Assembly (NCBI RefSeq): GCF_018129985.1
Contig: NZ_JAFCKT010000003.1
Location: 572,626-636,625 of the forward strand
Source of the DNA: Bradyrhizobium sp. SZCCT0148
Lineage (GTDB): Bacteria; Pseudomonadota; Alphaproteobacteria; Rhizobiales; Xanthobacteraceae
Length of the DNA: 64,000 nucleotides
Reading direction: 5' to 3'
Under the pieces are notes generated by a model. That model saw only the letters and a program-made list of their open reading frames with translations. It was not told the DNA's origin and did not search any database. Shown piece after piece: positions 36,035-45,284 of this stretch. Position 1 is the first letter of the stretch. Each line of letters opens with the position of its first letter. The translations under genes and the position numbers were made by a program.

Positions 36035-36457
36035 TCAGCTGTTGCGCAGGCCGTCGGCGGCGCGCTTCCACTGCGCGACGTTGTCGGCGATCATGCGGGT
36101 CGACTTCATCGCGGCCTGGCTGAGCTGGGCGTAGCCGGAGATCTCGCGCTGGACGCGCTGGCCTTCGGCATGCAGCAGGTCGCGCAGGCTCTCGAGTTCG
36201 GAGATCAAATTCTCGATTTCGGCGAGCGAAGTGCCGGCGACGCGCTGGATCAGCGAGTTGACGTTGGTGACGGTGGCTTCCGCGCTCGGGTCGAGCGGCG
36301 GCGCGTCGGTGGTCGTTGCCGCCGGACGGCGCAGATAGGCGATATCGTTGCGGACGAAGTCGCGGATGCCGGCTTCGACTTCGGTGACTGCAGCGAGGTT
36401 GGTGTCGACCGTCTCGGTTTCGGCGGCTTCGGTCTTTTCCGGACGCATGGCGTTCAT
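36035..36457 (-). CDS. Conserved helical protein of unknown function
   Basis: The 140-residue product starts MNAMRPEKTEAAETETVDTN; it has an acidic N-terminal part, then DFVRNDIAYLRRPAATTTD, and a long helical C-terminal half (IENLISELESLRDLLHAEGQ and QREISGYAQLSQAAMKSTRM). No signal peptide or membrane span is seen. The helical pattern is reminiscent of phasin-like or DUF-type proteins, but I make no assignment. It has its own terminator. Confidence 0.7.
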   Translation of the reverse strand: MNAMRPEKTEAAETETVDTNLAAVTEVEAGIRDFVRNDIAYLRRPAATTTDAPPLDPSAEATVTNVNSLIQRVAGTSLAEIENLISELESLRDLLHAEGQRVQREISGYAQLSQAAMKSTRMIADNVAQWKRAADGLRNS

Positions 36458-36684
36458 CGTTATTCCCCTGTTCGCGTTGAGCGCAGCGCGAGTGTCCCCC
36501 GCACGACGAATTCTGTGAGGCACGCTCATCTGCTCTTCCGATTTTGGCCGCAAATGGGCCGAGATGCGGCAAGGGCGGACCATTCGGGGGTTTTGCCGTG
36601 GCGTATGGTTACGAGAATCTGAACGCCTCGATACAGCCGGTGCGCGACTCGCTCGCGCTCCGCTTCTGGGGAGAGGCGCAGGCG

Positions 36685-37599
36685 TCACCAACTCTTCTTG
36701 AAGCCCGCCGTCACGCTCTTGTTGATCGCGCCTTGCGAGGTCTCGCCGACCGAGCCGGAGACGGTGACGTTGTCGAACAGCTTCTGCTCGGCGCCGACCT
36801 TGCGCAGCCATTTGTCGTCGGTGGTCGACAGCGTTTGGCCGGCGGTGACGCTGGTGCCGGTGTCGGTGAGGGTGACCTTGGCGGACTGGTCGGTCTCGTA
36901 ATTGCGGGTGACGTGGCCGCCGAGGCCGGGGACCGCACTCGTGCCCTGCTGGTTGACGCTGTAGCCGTTCTGCAGCGTCAGCGAGGTGTCGCCGGACAGC
37001 GGCACCGATTTGATCAGCGACGCTCCGAGCCTGCTCTGTTCCGAGCCGGGATCGACTCGGGCTTCCACCGCGGTCTTGTCCCAGATCACGCCCGCGCCGG
37101 GCCCGGTTGCCGTCGCCCAGGCGCTGCCGGAGGATTGCGGCAGGTTGCCGCCATTGCTGGCCTTTTGCGCCAGCAGCTCGGACATCGTCCGCGGCTCGCT
37201 CGCCACCGTCATGTCAGCGCCGATCCGCGTATCCCAGAACGAGAAAACGGATTGCCTCACCGTGACCGCCGAGGAGCCGTTGGCATTGGCGTTCGACGAC
37301 CAGTCGAGGCCATCCTTGGCGGCGGCCTGCGCGCGCTTCTTGGCGGCCATGGGGTCGATGCCGGTGCCGGCGTCGACCGCTAGCTGGCTCCAGTCGAGCT
37401 TGTCGACGTCGATGCCCTTCATCACGTCGGGGTCGTTGACGTCGGGCGCCTCCGCCGTCTCGCTCTCGTCGTCGTCGGCCACGGCCGCGGGTGGAGAGAA
37501 GGGCGGAATGATCTGCGCAGAAGCCGTCAGCACCGAGCCCAAGATGAACGCGGCCGCCACCGGCAGCCTGGTCCAGCCAAAACCTGTCGAGAATTCCAT
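36685..37599 (-). CDS. Conserved exported protein of unknown function
   Basis: The 304-residue product (MEFSTGFGWTRLPVAAAFIL) has a signal peptide ending around SAQIIPPF. An acidic linker (ADDDESETAEAPDVNDPDVM) leads to a C-terminal region rich in Gly, Ser, Thr and alternating hydrophobics (SLTLQNGYSVNQQGTSAVPG, VTLTDTGTSVTAGQTL, VSGSVGETSQGAINKSV, then TAGFKKSW), which suggests a beta-rich or barrel-like domain. It ends in an aromatic residue, consistent with outer-membrane insertion, but this is inference. Confidence 0.7.
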   Translation of the reverse strand: MEFSTGFGWTRLPVAAAFILGSVLTASAQIIPPFSPPAAVADDDESETAEAPDVNDPDVMKGIDVDKLDWSQLAVDAGTGIDPMAAKKRAQAAAKDGLDWSSNANANGSSAVTVRQSVFSFWDTRIGADMTVASEPRTMSELLAQKASNGGNLPQSSGSAWATATGPGAGVIWDKTAVEARVDPGSEQSRLGASLIKSVPLSGDTSLTLQNGYSVNQQGTSAVPGLGGHVTRNYETDQSAKVTLTDTGTSVTAGQTLSTTDDKWLRKVGAEQKLFDNVTVSGSVGETSQGAINKSVTAGFKKSW

Positions 37600-37862
37600 C
37601 GTCCTGCCCGCGAACCCCAACGCATGTTGGCCGCCAATATAAGGCGGTCCCTGGTGATGACCATGCGCCATTCGGTCTGCTTGCATCAATGCGGATTTAT
37701 CGTTGCGAAATTGTGGCATGCGGACGCGAACCAACGGGCCGCGCGAGAGGTGCGCGCCCGACGACAGCTCTCGATGCGACGGCATCCGGCGGGGCTGGAG
37801 GCCAGGACGTCGCGTCAGGCATCGTCATCGGTCCCGAAAAACGGGGCCCGTTGGTGTCCCCC

Positions 37863-38303
37863 TCAACCGACGCTGGTCATCTTCGGCAGATGAATGGCGC
37901 GGCCGAGTGCCTGCTCGACCAGGTCGAAGGTGTCGATCAGGACGCGCATGCTGGTGAGCTTTCCCGCCTTGAACTGGGCGAACTGCGCGACCCGCAAGCT
38001 GATCGGCTTGCTGGAATCCAGTGCCGTCAGCGAGTAGCGCAGCATCGAGGCGGCGGAATCGACACCGAGCATGATGCTCTCGCGGTCGAAGCGGCGGACC
38101 TGGAAATTGTCGCCGAGCTGGCGGATGACCTCGAGCACGGCGTCCTTGCCCTGGCGCGCGCCAAGGAACGGAAACATGTCGATCGGGCCGTAGAGCGCCC
38201 ATTCGACGTCCTCGTCGATCAGGGCCTCGATGTCCTCGAAATGCCGGTCGTTGATCGCGCGGTGCAACGCGCGCGAGAAACGCCAGAGGCTGTGCTCTGT
38301 CAT
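37863..38303 (-). CDS. NTF2/SnoaL-like protein (copy A)
   Basis: The 146-residue product (MTEHSLWRFSRALHRAINDR) has the fold pattern of the NTF2 superfamily: ALIDEDVEWALYGPIDMFPF, a charged sheet with RRFDRESIMLGVD, and LIDTFDLVEQALGR. No enzymatic residues are clear. The protein is similar in length and in the IDxxPxxGxxxGK pattern to the copy at 38531, and they lie as tandem paralogues on the same strand. Confidence 0.85.
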   Translation of the reverse strand: MTEHSLWRFSRALHRAINDRHFEDIEALIDEDVEWALYGPIDMFPFLGARQGKDAVLEVIRQLGDNFQVRRFDRESIMLGVDSAASMLRYSLTALDSSKPISLRVAQFAQFKAGKLTSMRVLIDTFDLVEQALGRAIHLPKMTSVG

Positions 38304-38530
38304 TTTGGGCAGTCCTGACGCTGGCTTGCGATAAAAACGGAAAACGACCCCAGGCGCAGTCCGGCGGTGGGGCTCAACTCATTTGTATGCAAACAAATAG
38401 GTGGTTTCGGCCAAAACGCAATTCACATTTTTGCAATGCACAATTGATGGCAATATGTGAGATTTGCAACAGGACCCCGTATTTCCAGGTGTGGGTCGCC
38501 TTGCGCCCGGGTTCCAGGGCGGGGGAAGGC
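38304..38530. other. AT-rich spacer between two SnoaL-like genes
   Basis: This spacer is visibly richer in A and T than the flanks (for example TTTGTATGCAAACAAATAG at 38384-38402, and AATTCACATTTTTGCAATGC nearby). ATTTGTATGCAAACAAAT is a near-palindrome and may be a regulatory site for the downstream copy A gene. I find no gene. Confidence 0.4.
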
Positions 38531-38977
38531 TTAATCCGGCTGCCGCCCCTCGATCAAAGGCCCGATCTCGCGCTCCAGCACCTGCTGCACCAGATCGTAG
38601 GAATCGATGATCTCGCGGATCTCCGCCACCAGTCCGCCGCGGAAAGTGTAGAACACGGCCATGTCGAACTGCACTATGCGGTCGTTGCTTCGTTTCTTGA
38701 AGTAGGTGTGCATGTAGGTCGCGACCTGGTCGGCCTCGGCAACGATGTGCCGCGCCTTGTAGCGGACCTCGGAATAGCGCGACCAGATCGTCTGCCAGAG
38801 CTCGCGCAGCTGTTGCTTGCCGTGGCGCGGCACCATGTGCGGCAGCACGTCGATCGGCGCATGGGTGAGGAAGTCGACGTCCTCGGTACAGCACGCCAGC
38901 GCCGCCTCGAGATCGCCCCGCGCAAAGGCGTCGAGCAGATGCAGCACGCGCTGCTTGTTCAGCATTTCGACCGTCAT
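38531..38977 (-). CDS. NTF2/SnoaL-like protein (copy B)
   Basis: The 148-residue product (MTVEMLNKQRVLHLLDAFAR) reads as an NTF2-like domain, with EAALACCTEDVDFLTHAPID, VLPHMVPRHGKQQLRELW, and a late REIIDSYDLVQQVLEREIG. The counterpart of the catalytic cleft is present but no function can be given. A start at residue 5 is possible. It is a paralogue of copy A. Confidence 0.85.
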   Translation of the reverse strand: MTVEMLNKQRVLHLLDAFARGDLEAALACCTEDVDFLTHAPIDVLPHMVPRHGKQQLRELWQTIWSRYSEVRYKARHIVAEADQVATYMHTYFKKRSNDRIVQFDMAVFYTFRGGLVAEIREIIDSYDLVQQVLEREIGPLIEGRQPD

Positions 38978-39238
38978 GCCGCTCCCGCCCTCGTTGAACG
39001 TGGAATGTAAACGCTACCTTGGGCGTCGCGGGTCCATCAATCCGCAAAAACACAGGTGGCTTGCCGAGTTTGACGCGGCGGCGCCATGCCGCGTTCATGG
39101 GGTGCAATTTGCGGGTTGCGCAACCCTGTACCATGCACAACCGCGGGCCTATCGGCGGGCGCGCCTCGTCCGGATGGGGAACCCGGACCCTCCCCCGCTC
39201 GTTGAGCGTCCAACCGCCGCATTCGGAGACATCGACCC

Positions 39239-39475
39239 ATGAAATCGCCGCTTCTCGCCGTCACCGCCGCGCTGCTCATGCTCGGCGCAAATTCCGCCGC
39301 CAACGCCAAGGGCTGCATCAAGGGCGCCATCGTCGGCGGCGTCGCCGGCCATTATGCCGGCCATCACGGCGTGCTGGGCGCCGCCGCCGGCTGCCTCTAC
39401 GGCCGCCACCACGCCAAGGAACAGGACAAGCAGCGCCAGCAGCAAAGCCAGGTGAACGGGCAGGGGAAGCTGTAA
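39239..39475 (+). CDS. Small exported Gly-rich protein
   Basis: The 78-residue product has a signal peptide (MKSPLLAVTAALLMLGANSA then ANAKG), a glycine-zipper-like segment (GAIVGGVAGHYAGHHGVLGA) flanked by two Cys (GCIKG and AGCLYG), and a basic, Gln-rich tail. It is likely a small envelope protein of unknown function; related ones are common in Bradyrhizobium. Confidence 0.75.
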   Translation: MKSPLLAVTAALLMLGANSAANAKGCIKGAIVGGVAGHYAGHHGVLGAAAGCLYGRHHAKEQDKQRQQQSQVNGQGKL

Positions 39476-39603
39476 TTCTCTGTCTTTCCGGGGCGCGCCA
39501 TCTGGCGCGACCCCCGGGATCCATTTCGCTCCCGTTCCGGAGCCCAAAAGGCGCGTGACCCATCTCACATCACGCCCGGCCCTCCGCGCGTATCGTCATC
39601 CCC

Positions 39604-40011
39604 ATGTCATCAGCGAGACGTGCCATGGCCGCCATTGCCACCGCCAGAAAGTCCCGCCTGCACAACGCGCTCGAAGGCCTCGCGCTGACCGCGACACTGC
39701 AGAGCTTCCCGACCTTCGCCGCCGCCGCGTTCCTGCTCAAGCTCGCTGGCAACCACGACCTGTCCGGCGACCCCGGCGTGGCCATCTTCGTCGCCATCGC
39801 CTCGCTCGCCCACGCGATGCTGGCCGTGACCTTCGGCCCGAGCTTCCCGGGCTTCTTCAAGACCGTCTACGAGCCGAAATTCTTCGAGGCCCACCTGTCG
39901 CTGTCCGACAAGATCACCGCGTGGCGCACGCAGCCGGTCGCCTCTCTCCAACTCGTGACCATCGTGCTGCTGCTGTCGGTGATGGCCGTGGTGACGGCGA
40001 GCGTGGGGTGA
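39604..40011 (+). CDS. Tandem membrane-protein paralogue A
   Basis: The 135-residue product (MSSARRAMAAIATARKSRLH) has three hydrophobic segments and the shared blocks LEGLALTATLQSFPTFAAAA, FFEAHLSLSDKITAW and LQLVTIVLLLSVMAV. No signal peptide or known domain. It ends seven bases before a clear paralogue (40019), so the two are co-transcribed. ATG choice: MAAIATARK at residue 8 is also possible. Confidence 0.72.
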   Translation: MSSARRAMAAIATARKSRLHNALEGLALTATLQSFPTFAAAAFLLKLAGNHDLSGDPGVAIFVAIASLAHAMLAVTFGPSFPGFFKTVYEPKFFEAHLSLSDKITAWRTQPVASLQLVTIVLLLSVMAVVTASVG

Positions 40012-40018
40012 GGGCATC

Positions 40019-40381
40019 ATGACCTCGATCACCGCGCCGAAATTTGGCCCGCTCAACTGGCTCGAAGGCTTTGCGCTGACCGCGACTCTGCAGGGCTTCC
40101 CGATCTTCGCGGCAGCATCGCTGATAGCGAAGCTGCTTGGCGATGATCGCGGCGGCCATCGCGCGCTCACCGTTGTCATGGCGACGCTGCTCTACAGCGG
40201 CCTCGTCATCTGGCTTGGAACAAGATTCCCGAAATTGAAGAACGGCTACGAGAAGAATTTCTTCGACGCGAGCCTGTCCTTCTCCGAGAAGATCGCCCGC
40301 TGGCGCGTCAGGCCCGCAACGTCGGTGCAGCTCGTGGCCTCGGTGCTTCTGCTGTCGCTGCTGGCAGTGAGTGTGGGGTGA
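40019..40381 (+). CDS. Tandem membrane-protein paralogue B
   Basis: The 120-residue product (MTSITAPKFGPLNWLEGFAL) repeats the design of its neighbour: LEGFALTATLQGFPIFAAAS, FFDASLSFSEKIARW and VQLVASVLLLSLLAVSVG. Three membrane segments are predicted by eye. The function is unknown. The conserved FF-x-A-x-LS-x-S-x-KI-x2-W motif between spans 2 and 3 points to a common conserved role. Confidence 0.75.
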   Translation: MTSITAPKFGPLNWLEGFALTATLQGFPIFAAASLIAKLLGDDRGGHRALTVVMATLLYSGLVIWLGTRFPKLKNGYEKNFFDASLSFSEKIARWRVRPATSVQLVASVLLLSLLAVSVG

Positions 40382-40484
40382 GGGCGACCTCTCGTTCCGG
40401 AGCGCCGCAACGCGGAGAGCTATGATGCGCAATTGCGCATCTGAGAATCCATAGCCACGAATGGCACGGTTGATACCGCGCAAC

Positions 40485-43457
40485 CTACCTCTTTTTCCAC
40501 CCGCCGCGTCGCCCCGGCATTCCGCCCGTCGATTTCGGCGCCGGGCCGAACTCCGGCCCCGACTGCCTTGAATCCGTCGGCTGGATGATCCGGCTCGTGC
40601 TGCCGAAAGGTTTTGCCGGCAGCGTCTGCTTCTCGCGATAGGGCAGTGACTCCGGCCCGTGCATCTCGTCGAGATGCGGTTTGTGCACCTTCGAGCCGCT
40701 GCCGCCGCCGCTGGCTTTCAGGGCGGAGCTCACCGTTTTCTTCTTCATCGCGCTGACGGGCAGGTTGGCCGCATCGCCGTACTTCTTGCTGCCGGCATAG
40801 GCGCCGGCTTTGCCCTGCACAACGCGCTGCTTGGCGGTGGGGTCGTCGACCACGGCGAGCTCGGTGGCGCGCAGGCGCTTGACCTCGTCGCGCAGGCGGG
40901 CGGCTTCCTCGAAGTTCAGGTCGGCGGCGGCTTCGCGCATGCGGGTTTCGAGATCGCCGAGCACGGCTTCGAAATTGTGGCCGATCGAGATGACGTCGTC
41001 GGTCATGTCGTGGCCGCCGACCTCGATCAGCACGTGGTCGCGCTCGTACACGGAGTTGAGGATGTCGCCGATCTGCTTCTTCACGCTCTCCGGCGTGATG
41101 CCGTTGGCGGTGTTGTACTCGACCTGCTTTTCGCGGCGGCGGTTGGTTTCGGCGATGGCGCGCTCCATCGAGCCCGTCATCTGGTCGGCATAGAGGATCA
41201 CCTTGCCGTCGACGTTGCGCGCGGCGCGGCCGATGGTCTGGATCAAGGATGTTTCGCTGCGTAGAAAACCTTCCTTGTCGGCGTCGAGGATCGCGACCAG
41301 CGCGCATTCGGGGATGTCGAGGCCTTCGCGCAACAGGTTGATGCCGACCAGCGCGTCGAACGCGCCCAGGCGCAAGTCCCGGATGATCTCGATGCGCTCG
41401 ATGGTGTCGATGTCGCTGTGCATGTAGCGGACGCGGATGCCCTGCTCATGCAGATATTCGGTGAGATCCTCGGCCATGCGCTTGGTCAGCACCGTGATCA
41501 GCGAGCGGTAGCCGGCCTGCGCGGTGGCGCGCACCTCGCCGACGAGATCGTCGACCTGGGTGCGGGCAGGGCGGATGTCGACGGGCGGATCGATCAGGCC
41601 GGTCGGGCGAATGACCTGCTCGACGAACACGCCGCCGCTCTCGTTCAGTTCCCAGCCGCCGGGCGTCGCCGACACCGCGACCGTCTGCGGCCGCATCATG
41701 TCCCATTCCTCGAAGCGGAGCGGACGGTTGTCCATGCACGAGGGCAGGCGGAAACCGTATTCGGCCAGCGTCGCCTTGCGGCGGAAGTCGCCGCGGAACA
41801 TGCCGCCGATCTGAGGCACAGTGACGTGGCTCTCGTCGGCGAACACCAGCGCGTTGTCGGGGACGTATTCGAACAGCGTCGGCGGCGGCTCGCCGGGCAG
41901 GCGCCCGGTGAGATAGCGCGAATAGTTCTCGATGCCGGCGCAGCTGCCCGTCGCCTCCATCATCTCGAGGTCGAATGTGGTGCGCTGCTCCAGCCGCTGC
42001 GCTTCGAGCAGGCGCCCCTGGTTGTGCAACTGGTCGAGCCGCTGCTTCAGTTCGGCCTTGATCGACTTGATCGCCTGCACCAGCGTCGGGCGCGGCGTTA
42101 CATAATGCGAGTTGGCGTACATCTTGATGAATTCGAGCTCGTCCTGCTTGTGGCCGGTGAGCGGGTCGAACTCCTCGATGGTCTCGATGGTGTCGCCGAA
42201 CAGGTTCACGCGCCAGGCCCGGTCCTCATAGTGCGCCGGGAAGATGTCGATGACGTCGCCGCGCACGCGAAACGTGCCGCGGGTGAAATCGTGCTGGGTG
42301 CGCTTGTACTGCAGCGCGACGAGGTCGGCGATCAGCTGGCGCTGGTCGATGCGCTCGCCCTTCTTCAACGCGAAGGTCATCGCGGTGTAGGTCTCGACCG
42401 AGCCGATACCGTAGATGCACGACACCGAAGCGACGATGATGACGTCGTCGCGTTCGAGCAGCGCGCGCGTCGCCGAGTGGCGCATGCGGTCGATCTGCTC
42501 GTTGATGGAGGAGTCCTTTTCGATGTAGGTGTCCGTGCGCGGGACGTAGGCTTCCGGCTGGTAGTAGTCGTAATACGAGACGAAATATTCGACCGCGTTG
42601 TCCGGGAAGAAGCTCTTGAACTCGCCATAGAGCTGGGCGGCCAGCGTCTTGTTCGGCGCCAGGATGATGGCGGGGCGCTGCGTCGCCTCGATCACCTTGG
42701 CCATGGTGTAGGTCTTGCCGGAGCCGGTGACACCGAGCAGCACCTGCGATCGGTCGTTGCGCTGGATGCCTTCGACGAGCTCCTTGATCGCGGTCGGCTG
42801 ATCGCCGCGCGGCTCATAGGGCGACTTGATTTCGAAGCGCACGCCGCCTTCGGACTTTTCCGGCCGCGGCGGCCGGTGCGGGGTCCACACCTTGGTAGAG
42901 CCGTCGTTCTTGCGGAACTCCGGCCGGCCCTCGCGGATGAGCGACTCCAGCGCGTCGGCGGTCGCCTTGACGCCGAGCGCCTCCAGCTTGCTGCGCGGTG
43001 GACGCGCCAGCGCTTCGGCATCGTCCTCCTCGGTGGGCAGGCCGAGCTGCCGCGCCAGTTCCGGATCGAGCGTCGGGATCGTGGCCGCGGTGCCGTAATT
43101 GGCCTGCGGCGTCTCGTCGAAGCCACCGCTCCCGGTGTCGCGGGAGCCCGGCGGCTGCGGGTTGGACCGCAGCGGTATCGGCCGCGCATTATCATGCGGA
43201 AACTGCTTTTGCAGGTCTTTGGGCGTCGAGGCCCGCGCGCGATGGGCCGCAGCCTCGCCGCCCGAGCGGCGGTCGCGCGAATTGTCCGGCGGCGGCTGCA
43301 GCCCGGTGCCCGATCCAAGCCCGGCGTCGCCGCGATTGATCGCGGGATTCAGAAGTTCAGCCAGCGCCGGCCCAATCGGCTGCACATCGGGCCGATGTGC
43401 CTTCGAGTTCGGGGCCTTGGATTTGGGGGATTTCGGGGGAGCAGGTTTCTTCGCCAT
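40485..43457 (-). CDS. uvrB: UvrB, excinuclease ABC subunit B
   Basis: The 990-residue protein is far longer than the usual 670 or so. The core starts at about residue 206 ([20 protein letters not shown]). Walker [17 protein letters not shown] follows, with the beta-hairpin region [20 protein letters not shown], helicase motifs ([48 protein letters not shown]), and the C-terminal UVR motif [20 protein letters not shown]. The first 205 residues are Pro-, Arg- and Gly-rich and likely disordered; a further basic tail of about 120 residues follows the UVR motif. Together with UvrA and UvrC it performs nucleotide excision repair. Confidence 0.96.
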   Translation of the reverse strand: MAKKPAPPKSPKSKAPNSKAHRPDVQPIGPALAELLNPAINRGDAGLGSGTGLQPPPDNSRDRRSGGEAAAHRARASTPKDLQKQFPHDNARPIPLRSNPQPPGSRDTGSGGFDETPQANYGTAATIPTLDPELARQLGLPTEEDDAEALARPPRSKLEALGVKATADALESLIREGRPEFRKNDGSTKVWTPHRPPRPEKSEGGVRFEIKSPYEPRGDQPTAIKELVEGIQRNDRSQVLLGVTGSGKTYTMAKVIEATQRPAIILAPNKTLAAQLYGEFKSFFPDNAVEYFVSYYDYYQPEAYVPRTDTYIEKDSSINEQIDRMRHSATRALLERDDVIIVASVSCIYGIGSVETYTAMTFALKKGERIDQRQLIADLVALQYKRTQHDFTRGTFRVRGDVIDIFPAHYEDRAWRVNLFGDTIETIEEFDPLTGHKQDELEFIKMYANSHYVTPRPTLVQAIKSIKAELKQRLDQLHNQGRLLEAQRLEQRTTFDLEMMEATGSCAGIENYSRYLTGRLPGEPPPTLFEYVPDNALVFADESHVTVPQIGGMFRGDFRRKATLAEYGFRLPSCMDNRPLRFEEWDMMRPQTVAVSATPGGWELNESGGVFVEQVIRPTGLIDPPVDIRPARTQVDDLVGEVRATAQAGYRSLITVLTKRMAEDLTEYLHEQGIRVRYMHSDIDTIERIEIIRDLRLGAFDALVGINLLREGLDIPECALVAILDADKEGFLRSETSLIQTIGRAARNVDGKVILYADQMTGSMERAIAETNRRREKQVEYNTANGITPESVKKQIGDILNSVYERDHVLIEVGGHDMTDDVISIGHNFEAVLGDLETRMREAAADLNFEEAARLRDEVKRLRATELAVVDDPTAKQRVVQGKAGAYAGSKKYGDAANLPVSAMKKKTVSSALKASGGGSGSKVHKPHLDEMHGPESLPYREKQTLPAKPFGSTSRIIQPTDSRQSGPEFGPAPKSTGGMPGRRGGWKKR

Positions 43458-43549
43458 GGGGCGAATATGGGACGAGTCCGCTCCTCAGAAAAGGGCGAAT
43501 GACCGCCGCCATGCAGCCTGCTGACAGCAGGTTGGCAGCAGAGCAGGGC

Positions 43550-43780
43550 TCACGCCGCCGGCAGCGGACCCTTGTCGTCCCCGCTCGCCAGATACGGCTC
43601 GAGGATGTCGAGGTGGATACCGCCGCACTCCTCGCAGCGCATCGCCCAATACTCGCATCCGGCGCGGCCGCCGATCACACGGAGCACCTCGAGATCGCCG
43701 CTGCATTCCGGGCATTTCGACAACACATCGCGGCTGTAGATCCTCGGTCGCGACGTGTCTTCGATTTCGATGACTGACAT
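43550..43780 (-). CDS. Small zinc-ribbon protein
   Basis: The 76-residue product (MSVIEIEDTSRPRIYSRDVL) carries two CxxC pairs, KCPECSGDLEVL and MRCEECGGIHLDI, spaced like a zinc ribbon. No other domain. It may be an RNA- or protein-binding adaptor. The gene is upstream of a DUF-like gene on the same strand and convergent with none. Confidence 0.75.
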   Translation of the reverse strand: MSVIEIEDTSRPRIYSRDVLSKCPECSGDLEVLRVIGGRAGCEYWAMRCEECGGIHLDILEPYLASGDDKGPLPAA

Positions 43781-43834
43781 GACCCGGTTCCCCCCTATTC
43801 GCCGTGTTGTCTGGTTGCTTGCCGTCCGGCCTGC

Positions 43835-44059
43835 TTATTCGTCGTCGCTGTCGGCCCGGCGCCGGAAGCGGTCGATGTGGTGCTTGGCGTCGGCGATCGC
43901 GGCGCTCGGATCGGGCCAGGCGAAACCGACTTCCATGGCCGGAAACAGCACGCCGTCGATGGCAACGGGGCTGAGGTCGGCGCGGCGGATGCGGGCGTGC
44001 CAGAGGCCTTTGCCCGCCTCGAAGGATTCAATGTCAAAACCGTCGTAGAGCGTCGTCAT
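43835..44059 (-). CDS. Small hypothetical protein (74 residues)
   Basis: The product starts MTTLYDGFDIESFEAGKGLW and ends acidic (DRFRRRADSDDE). It has one small alpha/beta-like domain (HARIRRADLSPVAIDGVLF, PDPSAAIADAKHHID) and no recognised family. The longer frame to 44353 reads through LysR antisense sequence and is rejected. Confidence 0.65.
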   Translation of the reverse strand: MTTLYDGFDIESFEAGKGLWHARIRRADLSPVAIDGVLFPAMEVGFAWPDPSAAIADAKHHIDRFRRRADSDDE

Positions 44060-44162
44060 TTCTTGTCGGTCCCACTTTCTTTTCGGAGGGTCAGGAGACC
44101 ACATTTGCGGATGGCGGAATGTGAAGCCGTTCACAGGGGGCGGGCTTTTTTGCCGTTCCGCG

Positions 44163-45080
44163 TCAGTTTCGCCCGGTGACACGGCCCGTCCGCTTGACGG
44201 GGCGGGCTGCGGGTTCCGAGGCCGCGCGCATGATCCAGCGGCGGAACGCGGCGAAGTCGCGCTGCTCGGTCTGGAAACTGCGATAGACCAGATACCAGCG
44301 CATGCCCTTGGGCACCGAGAGGTCGAACGGGGCGACCAGCCGGCCGGCGGCAAGGTCGTCGTCGATATAGGGGCGGATGCCCATGGCGATGCCGAGCCCG
44401 TCGGCAGCGGCCTGCAGCGCCTGGCCGTAGAACTGGAACTCGGGCCCGCGCGGATTGATGCGAGGGAGGTTTGCGGCCTTCAGCCAGATCGGCCAGTCCT
44501 CGGGTGAATGTTCGACCCGGATCAGGCTCGGGCCCTTGAGATCGGTCGGGCGCTTCAGGCCGCTCGCGAGGCGGGGCACGCAGACCGGGGTGAGATCGCC
44601 GGCGAACAGCGGCTCGGCGACCAGCCCGGGCCAGTCACCGGTGCCGAGCTTGATGCCGCAGCTCCAGTCCTCGCCGAATGGCACGGATGCGCCGCCGGTG
44701 GTGAAGCGCACCTCGATGTCCGGCTCCTCGCTGCGAAACTCCGACAGGCGGGGGATCAGCCAGCGCATCGCAAAGGTGTGGCCGACGCCGATGGTGAGCA
44801 CGCGCACGCTTGCCGGGGCGGTCACCTGCGCGGTGAGGCTGGCCAGCGCATCGAAGATCGGCGTCAGCCCGCTCTGATAGGCACGGCCGGCCTGCGTCAG
44901 CACCAGCTTGTTGGCCTTGCGCTCGAACAGCGCGACGCCGAGCCGCTCTTCCAGCAGATGCACCATGCGGCTGACTGCGGCCGCCGAAACGCTCAGCTCG
45001 AGCCCGGCCGCCGCAAAGCTGCCGGTCCGCGCCGCCGCTTCGAATGCCTTGATGCCGTTGAGAAACAACAGGCGCCGCAA
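44163..45080 (-). CDS. LysR-family regulator (GcvA-like)
   Basis: The 305-residue product starts at a TTG (MRRLLFLNGIKAFEAAARTG after AAGG eight bases upstream); no ATG fits. The winged-helix is SFAAAGLELSVSAAAVSRMV and LLEERLGVALFERKANKLVL, then a periplasmic-binding-like effector domain with IGVGHTFAMRWLIPRLSEF and WSCGIKLGTGDWPGLVAEP. It is divergent from the TSUP transporter gene at 45285 and is likely to control it; the spacer is about 200 bases. Confidence 0.9.
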   Translation of the reverse strand: MRRLLFLNGIKAFEAAARTGSFAAAGLELSVSAAAVSRMVHLLEERLGVALFERKANKLVLTQAGRAYQSGLTPIFDALASLTAQVTAPASVRVLTIGVGHTFAMRWLIPRLSEFRSEEPDIEVRFTTGGASVPFGEDWSCGIKLGTGDWPGLVAEPLFAGDLTPVCVPRLASGLKRPTDLKGPSLIRVEHSPEDWPIWLKAANLPRINPRGPEFQFYGQALQAAADGLGIAMGIRPYIDDDLAAGRLVAPFDLSVPKGMRWYLVYRSFQTEQRDFAAFRRWIMRAASEPAARPVKRTGRVTGRN

Positions 45081-45284
45081 ATGCAAGACCTTGTCCAGGA
45101 CCCTCAGGAAAGCTGAGGCCAGGCCAAGATAACTCAGTTTGCGAAGGTGGAGCAAGCAGGGCAGATTTTGCAGCGTCGTTTCAGACTGATTTTTTCCGGG
45201 TAGCGCTTCCGCCTCTCCGCCTTGGAAAAGCGGGGCGAGGAGTTGAGACAGCCTGCACCCCCATGCCTGCCGAGAGGAATCTTC

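Noticed and set aside
41418..43502. A 694-codon open frame antisense to uvrB
   Set aside because: The same shadow effect; UvrB helicase motifs are on the minus strand and nothing recognisable is on the plus.
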